A stretch of 64,000 nt of DNA from Phymatolithon calcareum (taxonomy: Eukaryota; Rhodophyta; Florideophyceae; Hapalidiales), in assembly GCA_977006965.1 (NCBI GenBank), contig OZ345365.1:1116001-1180000 (forward strand), written 5' to 3'. The notes under the pieces were generated by a model that saw only the letters and a program-made list of their open reading frames with translations, made no database searches and was not told where the DNA came from. This document shows positions 10,561-22,196 of the stretch, in pieces. The position numbers and the translations under genes were made by a program. The number at the start of each line of letters is the position of its first letter. Position 1 is the stretch's first letter.

Positions 10561-10883
10561 GATGGGTATACTGTAAAGTTAGCTTCTAAATATGTGAAGT
10601 CAGCATACAGTGAAGGATGAATTTGTTAGATAGTGTTAACGAGGTTGGACTGGTGAGGGAAGGGATGAACCGGCTAAAAATCTGCCTAGAGAGATATTCA
10701 TGGGCGCGTTAAGTTGTTTCACTCTCAGGGTCGGCAAGGTCGTCGGCATTCGCTCTCGACAATTGTAGCTTGTTTTAGATGCAATTCTTTACTCGCTGCG
10801 ATGAGCGGTGCGTTTTACGCTATCGGATGCTCCAACAAACTGACTGGAGGCTGCTTGTCCGTCCCCAGGAATAACGGCAGCAT

Positions 10884-10896
10884 CCTATCACTGTCA
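10884..10896. repeat. Target-site duplication, left
   Basis: CCTATCACTGTCA, repeated at 12095-12107 on the other side of the LINE fragment. Confidence 0.8.
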
Positions 10897-12094
10897 CATA
10901 TTCATGGATACGTTCGCAGAAGCTGCCGCCCAAGTAACAAGAACAGTGTCTGACCATCCAGCGCAGTTATTTGGGGATGACGTTCTTCTTCAGGCAAAGA
11001 ATGCAAAAGGATTGCAAAAACTATTGGACATAGCTACGAAGTGGGGAGCCGAGAACTCCATGAAATGGAACAGGAAGCCAGGAAAGAGCGAGGTCCTTAA
11101 GTACAAAGGACTCCCAAATAAGAAATTCTTCCTTGCAGGAAAAGAGCTGCACCAAGCCTGGCCTCGGGATCAGTATGAACAACAACGGAGTCACCGACGA
11201 TACAGCAATCTCAAGAGTTCGGAATGCGATGGGATGCATACACGAACTCCGCAAAATTGGCTTGAACGTCAGAGAACACTAACCAACCACGTGCATCAGG
11301 ATTTTCAAGTCGTTGATTCTCCCAAATGGGAGTATGCCATTCTCCTGACACCGATCACGAAATGACTACTATCGGCAATTGAAGCAGCAGAAGGTCTTTT
11401 CTACAGATACGTTTTCGGAAAATATGCCGAGAATCGAAGGGAGAGAATGCGAGTGCTCTGCCGTCTTGCCAGCCCACAGATGAGGAGAATGCACCAGGCT
11501 GAAAGGTTTGCCTTAAGCTTGGTAAGACAGAGGAAGTTGCTGGAGCTTTCAGAAGAATACCAGGGAAAAGAAGAAGATCTGGAAGACGTATCAAAGGACA
11601 TTGGGTATCTCGGGGAAGAGGAACACCTTGAAGAAGCAAGCGGAAGAATGTATCGTGTCAAAAAAGCGACGCAGACAAGCAACAGTCAAAGTCTGGTCGT
11701 TGGAAGAAGAGGGTCGGACAGTTAAAATCTCGATCGGCGTACCGGACGACCTACCAGGAGTGCTATATATAAGGGACAGAACTGCGAGGTTGAGATGCCT
11801 GAGAGTCATTTTCAACAGAGTTCCTTTGTGGAGAAAATCAATTCTGGTGAAATACTTTGGGGCTGGTGCTGTGGTGCATCTTATCGTGTTGCAACGTATA
11901 CTGCGGTCTATGAAGATGGACCAAGAAACGGAATATGAATGCAAAAGACTTACTCGGGCCCTCACAGGGAGAGAAATTCGAATTAAGGAGATATTAGAAG
12001 GAGAGTAGAGAGATGAGTATCGAAAACAGCGAGAAGCTGCCCTGTTACTCAATTTGAGGCTTTGAGAGCTTTTAAAATAAATCAGCATATATCC
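10897..12094 (+). pseudogene. 5'-truncated LINE, frameshifted, copy 1
   Basis: Begins at LFMDTFAEA just after RT motif B and runs through FGDD (motif C, FADD in the intact element), thumb, and the C-terminal module (RLRCLRVIFNRVP) to a tail ending GCTTTTAAAATAAATCAGC.. CCC. It belongs to the same family as the full-length element at 50194-54757. An 11-base deletion (AGACTGTCCTA, present in copy 3) breaks the frame after KELHQAW; further indels lie near 11640. Exact 13-base duplications flank it, showing insertion by target-primed reverse transcription. It is present in all three copies, so it predates the array. Confidence 0.8.
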
Positions 12095-12107
12095 CCTATC
12101 ACTGTCA

Positions 12108-12785
12108 GGTCTAAAGTCTACTGCGATACGTACGTGCGAATTAGTGACCTAACTTGACGATCTCTTAGTGCCTCCATCCTGTGATTATTTCGACTCTCGG
12201 GTTTGTTTGTTATTACGATCTGACACTTGCGGGAGGCCTCCCGACGTGGGCGCACCATAGGATCTCCTGGCGGTGTCTTTCTTAATCTTCTTGTTTCATC
12301 ATTGACCGAGCAGACATTTGCAAGCCACTGTCTTTTTCGACAGCACTACGAGTTCAGATTCCCAGTGAGATGGCACAAAGTACAGCTGAGACTGCGGTGT
12401 AGCTGATTCCATTATCTAGCCACTCCTTTCAATCTTGACGCGATTTGCTTTTGTCATATTCTCTCCGATCTGGCCCTTCTGATCTCAACAAAGGGATTTT
12501 TCTCCTATTTTGGAATCGCGTTCCTTCTCTTTGCAGTGTGCTCGAAAATGCCAGGAATTTATAGCGGGGCTACTCGTCTTTAAGTACAGGGACTGTCAAA
12601 TTCTTCCTTCTCTCATGTATAGCTTTTCATTCATGTAACTCGTTGACAAAAGATGGAAAATCGTCGTTTTCACTGTCCAGACAACTCGTTTTTGCATGTC
12701 AACCAAACTAAGCTACACTTGCACCTTAAAAAGGATATACACAAAGAAAGTCTACGAATTCTTCAAGACAGACAGGTGTGAAAAC
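12108..12785. other. Spacer, copy 1
   Basis: No gene, repeat or RNA recognised. The sequence is conserved in copy 2; copy 3 has a deletion of about 340 bases here, after CTGTGATTATTTC. Confidence 0.4.
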
Positions 12786-13500
12786 ATTAAGATTGGTGAA
12801 TGTTTAACTCACGCTTCAGTTTCGACTTAAAAATTCGGGGTGGGAATTGATGTGGAATGAAGATATGTCGTCCTTGTTTCCAAAGAGGGCATTCAGTCAT
12901 ACTTCTAGTAGAACACGTGATGATTTCTATATCAAAATACTCGCGAAAAGGAGGTTTGCCTCGTTTTTACACCTTCCAACTGCCCGGCTACACAGAGCGC
13001 CAGTAATTGAGAAATAGATGTAAACTGGGGTCGTACAACCTTCGGATATCTGGTGTCATTCTGCCCAATTGAGTTTGAAGGCAAGCAGTAATTCGCCACA
13101 GTCTCGTCAATTATTGTGCATTGAACAATGAAGAAACCGTGTCGTATGCTTAATGTTCTCAAAATCATCTGTGAACAACTCCGCTCTCACATTCTCAAGC
13201 ACCCCATATCGCACGTGGAAACGATAGCCGTATTTTGAACGTGGACTTTAAATCGGCATCCTGCAAAAGACGATAATGCAGGGGAAATTGTATGAGAGTA
13301 CAGACGGCGCTTCATAGGAAAGCTAGAAACACCTGAACTTCACAAGTTGCTCGAGCCACAAAGGTCACCGCGATATAACCCATGCGTGAGCGCATGTACG
13401 TAGTGATGGAATATTACTGTTCGAGGGGGCAAGTGGGGAATTGGCTTATCTCTCTCATGCTAGGCAGCTTAAAGAGAGTCCTTTCTTAGTCATCAAAGTG
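12786..13500 (+). pseudogene. Unidentified decayed coding block B, copy 1
   Basis: Diverged duplicate of 6060-6760. It keeps MKICRPCFQRGHSV, EIDVNWGRTTF, LKHP, HPAKD, PELHKLLEPQ and RGGKWGIG in different frames, with several in-frame stops. The conservative amino-acid differences against block A show that the ancestor was plus-strand coding. It lies downstream of where the second Sel1 gene would be (as in copy 3), implying an old duplication of a gene-plus-block pair. Confidence 0.45.
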
Positions 13501-13664
13501 TCAATTGTAGATTTTCTAATCCAAAACATGTTTATTAAGTAGTGTGGTGTACCTACTTATGTCTGAATATCATTTGGGTTCACAGCGACCCCTAATATTC
13601 CAATCCACTCAAATTTACAAACGCTCCGCACCTTCTCCTAATTTATTCGTGGACCATTTTTGTT

Positions 13665-14069
13665 TGAGGAAATTCACTGCATGGACCGATAAAGGTGGCA
13701 AAATTCGCTAAATCGGCACCCTTGCAAAAACTACTACTCGTTATGATTTCAGCTAGACAGCCGTTTATCATTACACGTAATTAAGAGGATTTATTGAGAA
13801 GGTACCATGTGTCCCAACTTGAGGAAAGTCGGCACCTTTCTAATCGCATTATACGAGCATCGAGAGTTGTCAGATATCTTATTCAGAATTGTATAATATC
13901 ACGTCAATGGCTCGTGCCACTTCATTCTCTTCGGTAGGGGTCCATGTGGGCTTGTTCAGGGTTCTACTGAGTGTACCAAATGCCCGTGCTCCTTGACTAC
14001 CCATATCTTCAATCAGCTTCCTTATTATTACACTACTAATCCACTACGCAAAATACTCTGCACCTCGTC
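13665..14069. mobile_element. Truncated Mutator-like element, left end, copy 1
   Basis: Starts TGAGGAAATTCACTGCATGG, the same inverted terminus seen at both ends of the complete element at 58811-60137. It is cut off at the copy junction (..CACCTCGTC | ACGAAACG..), where the tandem duplication joined unrelated LINE sequence. Confidence 0.65.
13879..14030 (-). CDS. Terminal exon of unknown MULE-borne gene, copy 1
   Basis: About 49 minus-strand codons end in TAA at 13879-13881. The segment GTLSRTLNKPTWTP and EENEVARAIDVIL are kept open in all three copies with a few amino-acid changes. An AATAAA motif on the minus strand follows about 85 bases after the stop. The frame is closed upstream, so an upstream exon or a deletion must be assumed. 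No family is recognised. Confidence 0.3.
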
Positions 14070-14432
14070 ACGAAACGCCCACTAGAATGGCGGGCGGGAA
14101 AACTCAGGATTCAATGCAATCCTTTCTCAGTCCTCTACAGGATTGTTGGTGCTTGCACTCGATCGCCGGAATGTACCAGATGTGCTCCAAATTGGCTTGC
14201 AATGCAGAATGGCAAAATGGCATGGTCATTTCAGAATTGCACGGCTGTCGACTCAAGAAAGTATCCATTTTTAAATCCATGGAGTGCGCAAACTCGCTGA
14301 AGAAGAAGAAATGAAGAGCAGAGTAATATCTTTGAATGACAATTAGATCTCATTGAAATACTTACAGCAAGCTCACATACCGCTTAATGTCTATCGTCTC
14401 TTAACTGCAACTGATGCAAGAGTGGAAAAATC
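14070..14432 (-). mobile_element. LINE 3' UTR fragment at copy junction
   Basis: 14070-14160 is the reverse complement of the LINE 3' UTR at 61140-61230 (CACGAAACG.. CTCAGTCCTCTA). The rest, to 14432, is not recognised; a 75-codon plus-strand frame ending in four lysines crosses it in both copies 1 and 2. This is the first sequence of copy 2. Confidence 0.5.
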
Positions 14433-14444
14433 ATGACAAATGAG
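14433..14444. repeat. Target-site duplication, left
   Basis: ATGACAAATGAG, repeated at 15096-15107. The single empty site is at 32920-32931. Confidence 0.85.
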
Positions 14445-15095
14445 AAGAAGAAGAAAGGTAGATTTTTATTTAAAAGTTACCAACGCATCTGCTGACGCTC
14501 GGGGCAACTTTCCTAAGGCCAAGGGGTTTTGGCTAGATTCTGTCCTGAAGGGGTTTTCTTTTCTTGTTGGTGTGGCACGACTCAGTGGACTACAAAAACC
14601 CACTTCTGGTCTCCTTTGGGACCTCGAGGGGGAAAGTTACTCTCCTGTCCTGTGGCACGCTGTAATTTTAATTTGCGGGTAGTCCTTACTTGTCCACAGC
14701 CTGAAACATGGTTAGGAGCTCGTCGAGTGCTCGCTTAGTCCAGGCGCTGTCTTCTTTGGAGAGTCTGTCCTTTGCAAGGCCATTTATCACGTCTTCGATG
14801 GCATCTTTTCCACATTGGCCGGTGAGTTCGATAAGGGTAGAGGTGCTCATTGGAGGGAAAATTACAAATGACCACTTGATGGCAAGTGTTCTATGTCTCC
14901 TTGCATTGAAGAGAAGGTGCGGCGGTAACGACACTTTCGCGTGCGGTATAGGTCGTTTTTTCGACTTTTCCGCATCCTCTGCGGCCTCCAGTATCTTGTT
15001 TCTTTGGTATTTCTTGATGTTTGTCGTAGCTATCGTTTCGTTTGCTGCTTCGCACAGGAAACCATTCACTTTCGCATGGACAATATCTCTCTCCG
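14445..15095 (-). mobile_element. 5'-truncated LINE insertion at the copy 1/2 border
   Basis: Minus-strand insert of 651 bases flanked by perfect 12-base duplications. It encodes the C-terminal module (RRHRTLAIKWSFVIFPP .. KRALDELLTMF) followed by a 240-base 3' UTR and the tail ..TTTTAAATAAAAATC.. with CTT repeats. The matching site before copy 3 is empty, so it inserted after the duplication. The same 3' end recurs at 45567-45671 and 63898-64000. Confidence 0.85.
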
Positions 15096-15182
15096 ATGAC
15101 AAATGAGAGCCGATAGCATATGATGTATGGATTTTCTGGCGTGGTTTCTTTCTCCAGGGCATTAGGAGTATTCTTCAAAAAG

Positions 15183-16547
15183 ACGCCCATGATGCCGCCA
15201 TCTACGTGAATCCTCAGTGAGCTAGTTCTTCACAGAGTTTCCATGAATTGTTTTATGCGCTGAATGAATGGTGAGGAAGGTCTCGCACAAATTGTGCTCC
15301 TGCCTAAAAGTAGAAAAAAGCAAGAAAGTGTCAAAAAATACGATACAGTGACTTTATAGGCTCCGATTCAAATATTGTCGGTATCGCCATATTTTACTGC
15401 TTATATATATACAGCAGATGGTGTGTTCATGGACGTTCTTACTGAGAGCTTTTTCAAGAATTCTGTTTCATTATTCAAACAGCCCGGCCACGTTTCACGC
15501 GGATGGCGTCATACTTCGCGCTATTTCCCCAACAGGGCTTCAAATTCTCCTGGACATCGCCTCAGACTGGGCCGCCTCTACCGGGATAGTTTGGAATACT
15601 ACTGTCGGGAAGAGTTGCGTCATAACTCCTAATCGTGCAAACGAAAGCTTCAAATTCGTTCTTGCAAGAAAAGAAATCGAGACTGTGTCTGAAACTACAT
15701 ACTTGGGCATATCCATATCTTCGAACGGCGTAACAAAAACTTCTACGCTTTCCAGAATAGATGCTGCACAGAATCGATTGATGGTTCTTAGAAACATCGG
15801 ACTCCATGGAAAAGGGTTCACACCGTCGACATGCTTAAGACTATATAAGGCGCTCGTCTTGCCAATGACGGAGTATCTTCTCCGGTTCGCAGACCTTACG
15901 AGTAACATCTTCCGCGCACAGGTCGCTCTAGAGAGCAACCTGTTCTCAAGAATGATGAGCACCTGGTGCAAGAACATGTAGGGCCGCTTTCGAGGAATAT
16001 ACCGCCTGGAGTCCATTCAAGTACGCCAAGCATTTGAGCTCCAAGTTCATAACAGCACGGAAACTTCGAAGAAAAAAAGCAATTGAGCTTCCAAAGGGCA
16101 CAGCACGACTGGAAATATTGAACGTGACAACGATGTGAATCACAAAGCTCTTCTCTGTACCCCTACAGAAGTATTTGTGCGCGACCTTGATGCCACGACA
16201 AATGTAAACGCAAGAACGGAAAAGAACGCAAAAGAAGAATGGGATGCATGTCTCCCTCCCAAAGCCGCTGGAAGGGAGGACTGGTGCCCTCCTCAGCCCA
16301 TCAAGAACGAGCTACCACCATTTCTCACCCTCAAAAAAGGGAAGCAGAGGCTTCTTTGCACTCACTGGTTATTTAACCGTTTCCCATACTCCTGACAAGA
16401 GCAAGCAAGCAATGAAGATTCTGAACTAGATGAAGCTCTCAAGGATATTTCAAACTTAATGCATAAACAACGGCTTTCCGATTTTCAAAAAGAGAAGCTG
16501 GAAATGGCAGTTGATACTGTCTACAGAAAATGTCCGAAATCAACTAC
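15183..16547 (+). pseudogene. LINE reverse transcriptase remnant, copy 2
   Basis: Counterpart of 1-1365. Here the thumb-containing frame 15418-15981 is uninterrupted for 187 codons, because the TGA of copy 1 is an arginine codon. Motif C is still ADGV, so the polymerase would be inactive. Confidence 0.72.
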
Positions 16548-17358
16548 TTAAGGACCTACTTCCCCATCTTTGCAGCGCTCTCACTGGCCGAAACAATGCT
16601 CATAAACTGGATGAAATTTTTTAATTATATCGTTTGTACCGACGGGACTGTATCCAGTTTCAAGAAAATGTGTAGAAACAGTGAAATATTTTCAAATATG
16701 AAGTTAGCAAAAGTTTCTAATGTTCGCCTCTAATCAATCAATACAGAAAAATGCTTACTGTGTTTCCTTCGAACAGTTTCAGCTTCTCGTCGGGGCGCAA
16801 CGTGAATTTTACTATATTTTTCACCTGTTCCTTCGCCAATTTTAAAAAACTTTTGGTCACGCGGCGCGAACTGTTTTGCCACCTAGACGTTCGATTTTAC
16901 CAAATTTGCAGTATTCCTGTGGTAGTCTACAACCATTTGAAACTTTTGACCGAGGCAATAAGAAATTCATCGAGTCCTTTTCGAGATAATTGTCCATCTT
17001 TGTAGGCGATTCTTTTTCAAGATCAGAATTACGAAAAGTGCTCTACACTCCTTATTTCATCTCCTTTCTTTGATTTTTTTTGATTTTTGGATAACCTACA
17101 TTCTTTGCTTTCTATAATAGTTTTCGAAATGCGAAGAACGGATTAGGAAGTGGTCTTAAACTGCGCGTTTAAGGAGCTGTTCCGATTTTCGAAGGAACCC
17201 TCTGCTGAGAATTTCTAGAATAAGTTTCCACGGCGCGAGGACTTTTTTTGCTTAGCCAATTATGTACTACCATAACAGGAAGTGTCCAATGAGCTTCTCG
17301 GATTCTCAACCTCATAAAAATAAAAGTGAGAATCTAAGATGGGGATGTAGGTCCTTAA
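16548..17358. mobile_element. Foldback element with lost left arm, copy 2
   Basis: TTAA ends at 16548-16551 and 17355-17358. Only about 20 bases of the left arm remain (GGACCTACTTCCCC). They are followed by about 120 bases of sequence absent from the other copies (16572-16690), then the inner and full right arm. The unique segment may be internal DNA of an ancestral, longer element. Confidence 0.55.
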
Positions 17359-17378
17359 ATGAGAACGTAAGCGAAGGA

Positions 17379-17386
17379 TTATAGAG
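17379..17386. repeat. 8-bp target-site duplication
   Basis: TTATAGAG, repeated at 17806-17813; present once at 2450-2457 in copy 1. Confidence 0.88.
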
Positions 17387-17805
17387 TAGGGATGGCTCTC
17401 CCGAAACATTGGCCCGGAGGGCCGTACTTGCCCTCTATCAGTGGCCCTCTAGAGGGGAGGGGCCCTCTTTGACCCTCATTACAGACCTGATTTCGGGCCC
17501 CGAAAAGCCCGAAACTGGAGAGGATTGTTTCATCAGACATCAGTATCATACGTCAGAAGCACTGGCAGGTTGATTTCTCGTCCTGAATCCGTAGCCCTCA
17601 TGCCATGAAGCTAATGCTGCGTCCACGTTTCTGTATACTGTACAATTCTGTCCATATTCTAATATCATAAGCACTTCGTTGTCGTAAGAATATCATAAGC
17701 CCGAAAGGGGCCCTCTACTTGGCGCGAGGGAGAGGGCAAAATCCCCTCTTTGAGGTAAAAAAGGGCCCATTTCGGGGAGGGGCCCTTTCGGGAGGGCCAT
17801 CCCTA
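17387..17805. mobile_element. hAT-type MITE, 419 bp
   Basis: Ends TAGGGATGGCTCTCCCGAAA and its near-perfect inverse, flanked by an exact 8-base duplication. Both are standard marks of the hAT superfamily (TAGGG termini, 8-bp TSD). The interior is packed with GGCCCTC/GAGGGCC words in both orientations, like subterminal transposase-binding sites. It has no coding capacity and needs a transposase in trans. Copies 1 and 3 have empty sites, so this is a post-duplication insertion. Confidence 0.88.
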
Positions 17806-17813
17806 TTATAGAG

Positions 17814-18853
17814 CAACGAAAAGTCGCTCAGGTGCAATGATAATTGACAAAAGGAGCTTCAATTAAACAGAAATCCAATCCAATCCAATCCAGATGGCGT
17901 GTTCAACTATTGCCTGCATGAACTCATGGCCATAAAGGTGAACTCGACCAAGAAAATCCTTCGTTTCGACATCGGAATCGTTGATTATTGGAAAATTCAA
18001 TTTTGATCAGCAAACAGCCCGTGCTATCTGTTCTATGATACAGTAGGTTAGTCGAAGCCGTGTTTTGCACGACAGTGTTCCACGTGTCACAAATTAGTTG
18101 GTTCTATGCTAATAATAGATTTGCACATAGTTCACTCCAAAATTAGGGATGAGCATCAACGAGATTCTAAAGTCTGATACCACTTTTGATATTTTTATCA
18201 AACCTCTGATATTATATCAGAGGTATGACAAAGGATATGCCAGTTTGACTTAGGGTTGATATTCAAGTTTGCCTTGATATATCAATGATATTGCTCTTCA
18301 GTTTTGTACAATTTGTTCAAAAATAACACAAGTTTTCGGGGTAAACGTGTAAAAGCTATGATTGTGCAATCTTAATTCCACCAAGCGGAATGTTTCGTCT
18401 CTTAAGAAGAGGGATTGTTAAATTTTGAATTGATATTTTCTAATATACTGCATGCTATGATTCGATATCGATGATATTTGGAAAAAGGCTTATATTCGTT
18501 GATATTGCGAAAATTGGGCTGATATCTGATATTTCGTTGAAATATCAATGCTCATTCCTATCCCAAATTCCTCCATCAATCCTCGCACACACGTCACCAG
18601 GAGTGCCCCATTCCCAGCCTCAATTACTGCATACGCACGGTTTCGGCCATGCCAAGTTGTTACTGTTTCGTCGCCGCTCCGAACTCTAGTTCTATTCCCG
18701 AAACCCACCGCTAAGGCCGCCCTCATTCCACGGTCGTGAGCCAAAAGTCCGCAGCGAAGTCTCGCTTCTCTGTTCCTGCCTTTCAAGGTATACACACTTT
18801 TCTTCTCTGGGAAACGCAGAAGTTCCCCAGCAAAACACTCTACGTTCACTTCA
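17814..18853. other. Upstream region of Sel1 gene, copy 2
   Basis: Close counterpart of 2458-3492 with the same ATATC-rich stretch. No gene seen. Confidence 0.45.
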
Positions 18854-21517
18854 ATGAATCTTAATGGAGCGGCGGGTTCTCACGAAGATGAACTTTCCCA
18901 GATGGACCTGAATTCTCCTGCGGTCCCAGAACGCGCGAATGTTGATGACATGAACAAGCTCGGCTTGTTACTGCAGTACGGCGCAAGAGGCGTACCTGCT
19001 GACCCTCTTCGTGCTACAGGATTGTACACCCGCGCCATCGAGGAAGGCGGACATCTAGATGCAATGTACAATCTGGGAACATTATTGCACCACGGAGCAG
19101 ACGGCGTATCGGCAGATTATCATCGTGCCAAGGAGCTGTACACCCGGGCTATCAATGAAGGATCTCATGTGAAGGCCATGGTCAAGCTGGGTGTTTTGCT
19201 TGAAAACGGCGCAGACGGCAGTCCACCAGATCTGCCTCAAGCGCTGCAGCTGTACGCACGAGCAGTTGAGGAAGGCACAGACGTGAATGCAATGAAGAGC
19301 TTCGGGCGATTGATAGAGGATGGCGTAGACGGCGTTCCCGCAGATCCACCTCGTGCATTACAGCTCTATACCCGGGCGATAAATGAGGGCAATCGTCTTC
19401 GTGCGATGGGAAATGTTGAGAAAATGCTTCTAGTCGGAGCACATGGAGCTGCAGAAGGCGCACCAGATATCAAAGCAATGTATAATCTGGCACTACTTCT
19501 CGAAGATGGCGCTATAGGCGTGCCAGCAGATCCGATTCGCGCGGTGGAGCTATATTCCAGAGCAATTGATGAGTTCGGAGACTTCCAGTCGATGAACAAT
19601 CTAGGGCTAATATTACAAAACGGCCGAGACGGCGTTCCGGCAGACCCCCGCCGTGCTGCCCAACTCTACAACAGAGCGATAGCTGAAGGAAACTACGTGC
19701 ATTCAAAGGTCAATCTTGCACTGATGCTCCAAGACGGCGCAGATGGCGTTCCTGCCGACGCTTCCCGCGCAGTACAGCTGTATACTCAAGCAATTGACGA
19801 TGATTCCGATACCAGTGCAATGTATTATTTGGCATCTCTTCTTGAAAACGGCGCTACCGGTGTTCGAGCAAACGCTTCTCGTGCTGCTCAACTATACATG
19901 CGAGCTATCGAGGAAGGAGCAGCCGTTCAGGCGATGTACAATCTAGGATGGATGTTGCATGAAGGTCGCGAAGACCTTCCCGCAGACCCAGCTCGTGCCG
20001 TACAGCTCTATACCCGGGCTATCAGCGAGGGCAGATATATATCCGCCATGGTCAGTCTTGGATTCCTGTTCGACGATGGTGCAGACGGTGTTCCAGCGGA
20101 CCCAGTTCGAGCAGCGGAACTGTACACTCAAGCAATCGAAGAAGGCGCAGACGAGTACGCGATGACCAATTTGGGATGGATGCTACAAGATGGTCGGGAC
20201 GGCTTGCCGGTAGATCCAGTTCGCGCCATGGAATTGTATACTCGTGCAATCAATGAGTGTAGGCAAGTACAATCCATGGTCAATCTAGGCGTCCTGTTGG
20301 AAAAAGGCGCTGACGGTGTTCCAGCAAACGCTCCTCGAGCAGCTCATCTATTTATGCAAGCAATCGAGGAAGGTGAAAACTTTCAGGCGATGTACAAACT
20401 GGGATCGATGTTGCTTGAAGGTTGCGAAGGCCTTCCCGCGGACCCTCCTCGTGCCGTACAGCTCTATACCCGGGCTATCAACGCGGGCAGACACATACCC
20501 GCCATGGTCAATCTTGGAATCCTGTTAGACGATGGTGCAGACGGTGTTCCAGCGGACCCAGTTCGAGCAGCGGAACTATACACTCAAGCAATCGAAGAAG
20601 GCGCAGACGAGTACGCGATGAACAATTTGGGATGGATGCTGCAAGATGGTCGAGACGGCTTGCCGGCAGATCCAGTTCGCGCCATGGAATTGTATACTCG
20701 TGCAATCAATGAGTGTAGGCAAGTACAATCCATGGTCAATCTAGGCGTCCTGTTGGAAAAAGGCGCTGACTGTGTTCCAGCAAACGCTCCTCAAGCAGCT
20801 CAACTATACATGCGAGCTATCGAGGAAGGAGCAGACGTTCAGGCGATGTACAAACTGGGATCGATGTTGCATGAAGGTTGCGAAGGCCTTCCCGCGGACC
20901 CTCCTCGTGCCGTACAGCTCTATACCCGGGCTATCAACGAGGGCAGATATATATCCGCCATGGTCAATCATGGAATCCTGTTAGACGATGGTGCCGATGG
21001 TGTTCCGGCAGACCCTCTCCGAGCAGCGGAACTATACAGTCAAGCAATCGAAGAAGGTGCAGACGGGTGCGCAATGAACGATTTGGGATGGATACTACAA
21101 GATGGTCGGGACGGCGTGCCAGCAGATCCCATTCGCGCCATGGAACTGTATACTCGTGCAATCAACGAGTGGAGGCAAGTACAATCCATGGTCAATCTAG
21201 GACTTCTGCTTCAATATGGGAAACCTGGAGTGCCAGCTAACTTGCCTAAAGCCATTGAACTCTATGAGAGTGCCATTGATGAAGGCGGTGACGTAGAAGC
21301 CATTGTCATTTTAGGACGGTTGCTAGAAAAAGGCAGTGATACAATGCCTAAAGACGTTCCACGTGCTGTGCGGCTGTACACGCTCGCCATAGACAAGTCT
21401 GCGAATGCAAACGCGTTGGTCAACTTGGCACTGCTACTGAGAAGTGGGGCGGAGCACGTTGTAGCGGATCCGAAACGCGCAATGGAATTGATTAGAAGAG
21501 CCTATTCGAATATGTAG
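18854..21517 (+). CDS. Sel1-repeat protein, 887 aa
   Basis: The longest of the family in this window: same leader and C-terminus as the copy 1 protein, but with three four-repeat blocks instead of two (887 - 735 = 152 residues). The open frame has no lesion. The blocks differ from each other more than in copy 1: block 1 has GREDLPADPARAVQ, blocks 2 and 3 GCEGLPADPPRAVQ. This suggests an older or converted expansion. Variable positions concentrate on the solvent-facing parts of the second helix and the loop. Confidence 0.88.
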   Translation: MNLNGAAGSHEDELSQMDLNSPAVPERANVDDMNKLGLLLQYGARGVPADPLRATGLYTRAIEEGGHLDAMYNLGTLLHHGADGVSADYHRAKELYTRAINEGSHVKAMVKLGVLLENGADGSPPDLPQALQLYARAVEEGTDVNAMKSFGRLIEDGVDGVPADPPRALQLYTRAINEGNRLRAMGNVEKMLLVGAHGAAEGAPDIKAMYNLALLLEDGAIGVPADPIRAVELYSRAIDEFGDFQSMNNLGLILQNGRDGVPADPRRAAQLYNRAIAEGNYVHSKVNLALMLQDGADGVPADASRAVQLYTQAIDDDSDTSAMYYLASLLENGATGVRANASRAAQLYMRAIEEGAAVQAMYNLGWMLHEGREDLPADPARAVQLYTRAISEGRYISAMVSLGFLFDDGADGVPADPVRAAELYTQAIEEGADEYAMTNLGWMLQDGRDGLPVDPVRAMELYTRAINECRQVQSMVNLGVLLEKGADGVPANAPRAAHLFMQAIEEGENFQAMYKLGSMLLEGCEGLPADPPRAVQLYTRAINAGRHIPAMVNLGILLDDGADGVPADPVRAAELYTQAIEEGADEYAMNNLGWMLQDGRDGLPADPVRAMELYTRAINECRQVQSMVNLGVLLEKGADCVPANAPQAAQLYMRAIEEGADVQAMYKLGSMLHEGCEGLPADPPRAVQLYTRAINEGRYISAMVNHGILLDDGADGVPADPLRAAELYSQAIEEGADGCAMNDLGWILQDGRDGVPADPIRAMELYTRAINEWRQVQSMVNLGLLLQYGKPGVPANLPKAIELYESAIDEGGDVEAIVILGRLLEKGSDTMPKDVPRAVRLYTLAIDKSANANALVNLALLLRSGAEHVVADPKRAMELIRRAYSNM
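19868..21235 (+). repeat. Three 456-bp four-repeat blocks in Sel1 gene 2
   Basis: Blocks 19868-20323, 20324-20779 and 20780-21235, each beginning with a GCA AAC GCT codon run and ending GGxGTTCCA or equivalent. Confidence 0.85.
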
Positions 21518-22196
21518 TCACCACTTAAATATTTTACAATGCTTACTGAAGTGCAGGTTGAGAAACCAATGGTAACGTACTCTTAGGTGGGAAAACTGAA
21601 ACACTATGAAAAGGTCTGTTGTGACAAGAAATGTCAAGTAACGACTCTGTTATTACGCCGCAAATCGAATCAGTTGCGTTAATTTGCAAGAGCTAACACA
21701 TCTCAAATGGCTTAGACTTCTCGAATTGTTCCCGCAGGACTACATAAGTCGATCTGAGAGCGATGGCTAACAGAAAAACAACGAGCAACAGCAATCCGAC
21801 ATTACCGAGATATATGTAGTCGACCTTTTCTTCTGAGAGCATCAACCTCAAGTAACAGTCCTCACTAAGCATTACGATTGGTGAACCCTCGAGCTCAAGT
21901 TAAGTTTCGACTTCATTAACTCGGAGTGGGAGTTGATCTAGAATGAAGATTTGTCGTCCTTTGTTTAAAAGAGGGCATTCAGTCCTACTTTTGCAAGAAG
22001 ATAAGAAGGTTTTTAGAACCCAATTCGCGCGAAGCGGAGGCTTATCTCGGTCTTACATTGCTCGGTTACACAGGGCGCTGGTAATCGAGAAATAGATGGA
22101 ATCTGGCGTTATACAACCTTCACACAGCTGGCGTCATTCTACCTGATTGATTTTGAAGCAGTAAATCACCGCAACCTTGTCAATTGCTTCGCATCA
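21518..22196 (+). other. Sel1 3' flank and first part of block A, copy 2
   Basis: Counterpart of 5701-6380. The block A frame is split here by the retroelement that follows. Confidence 0.4.
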
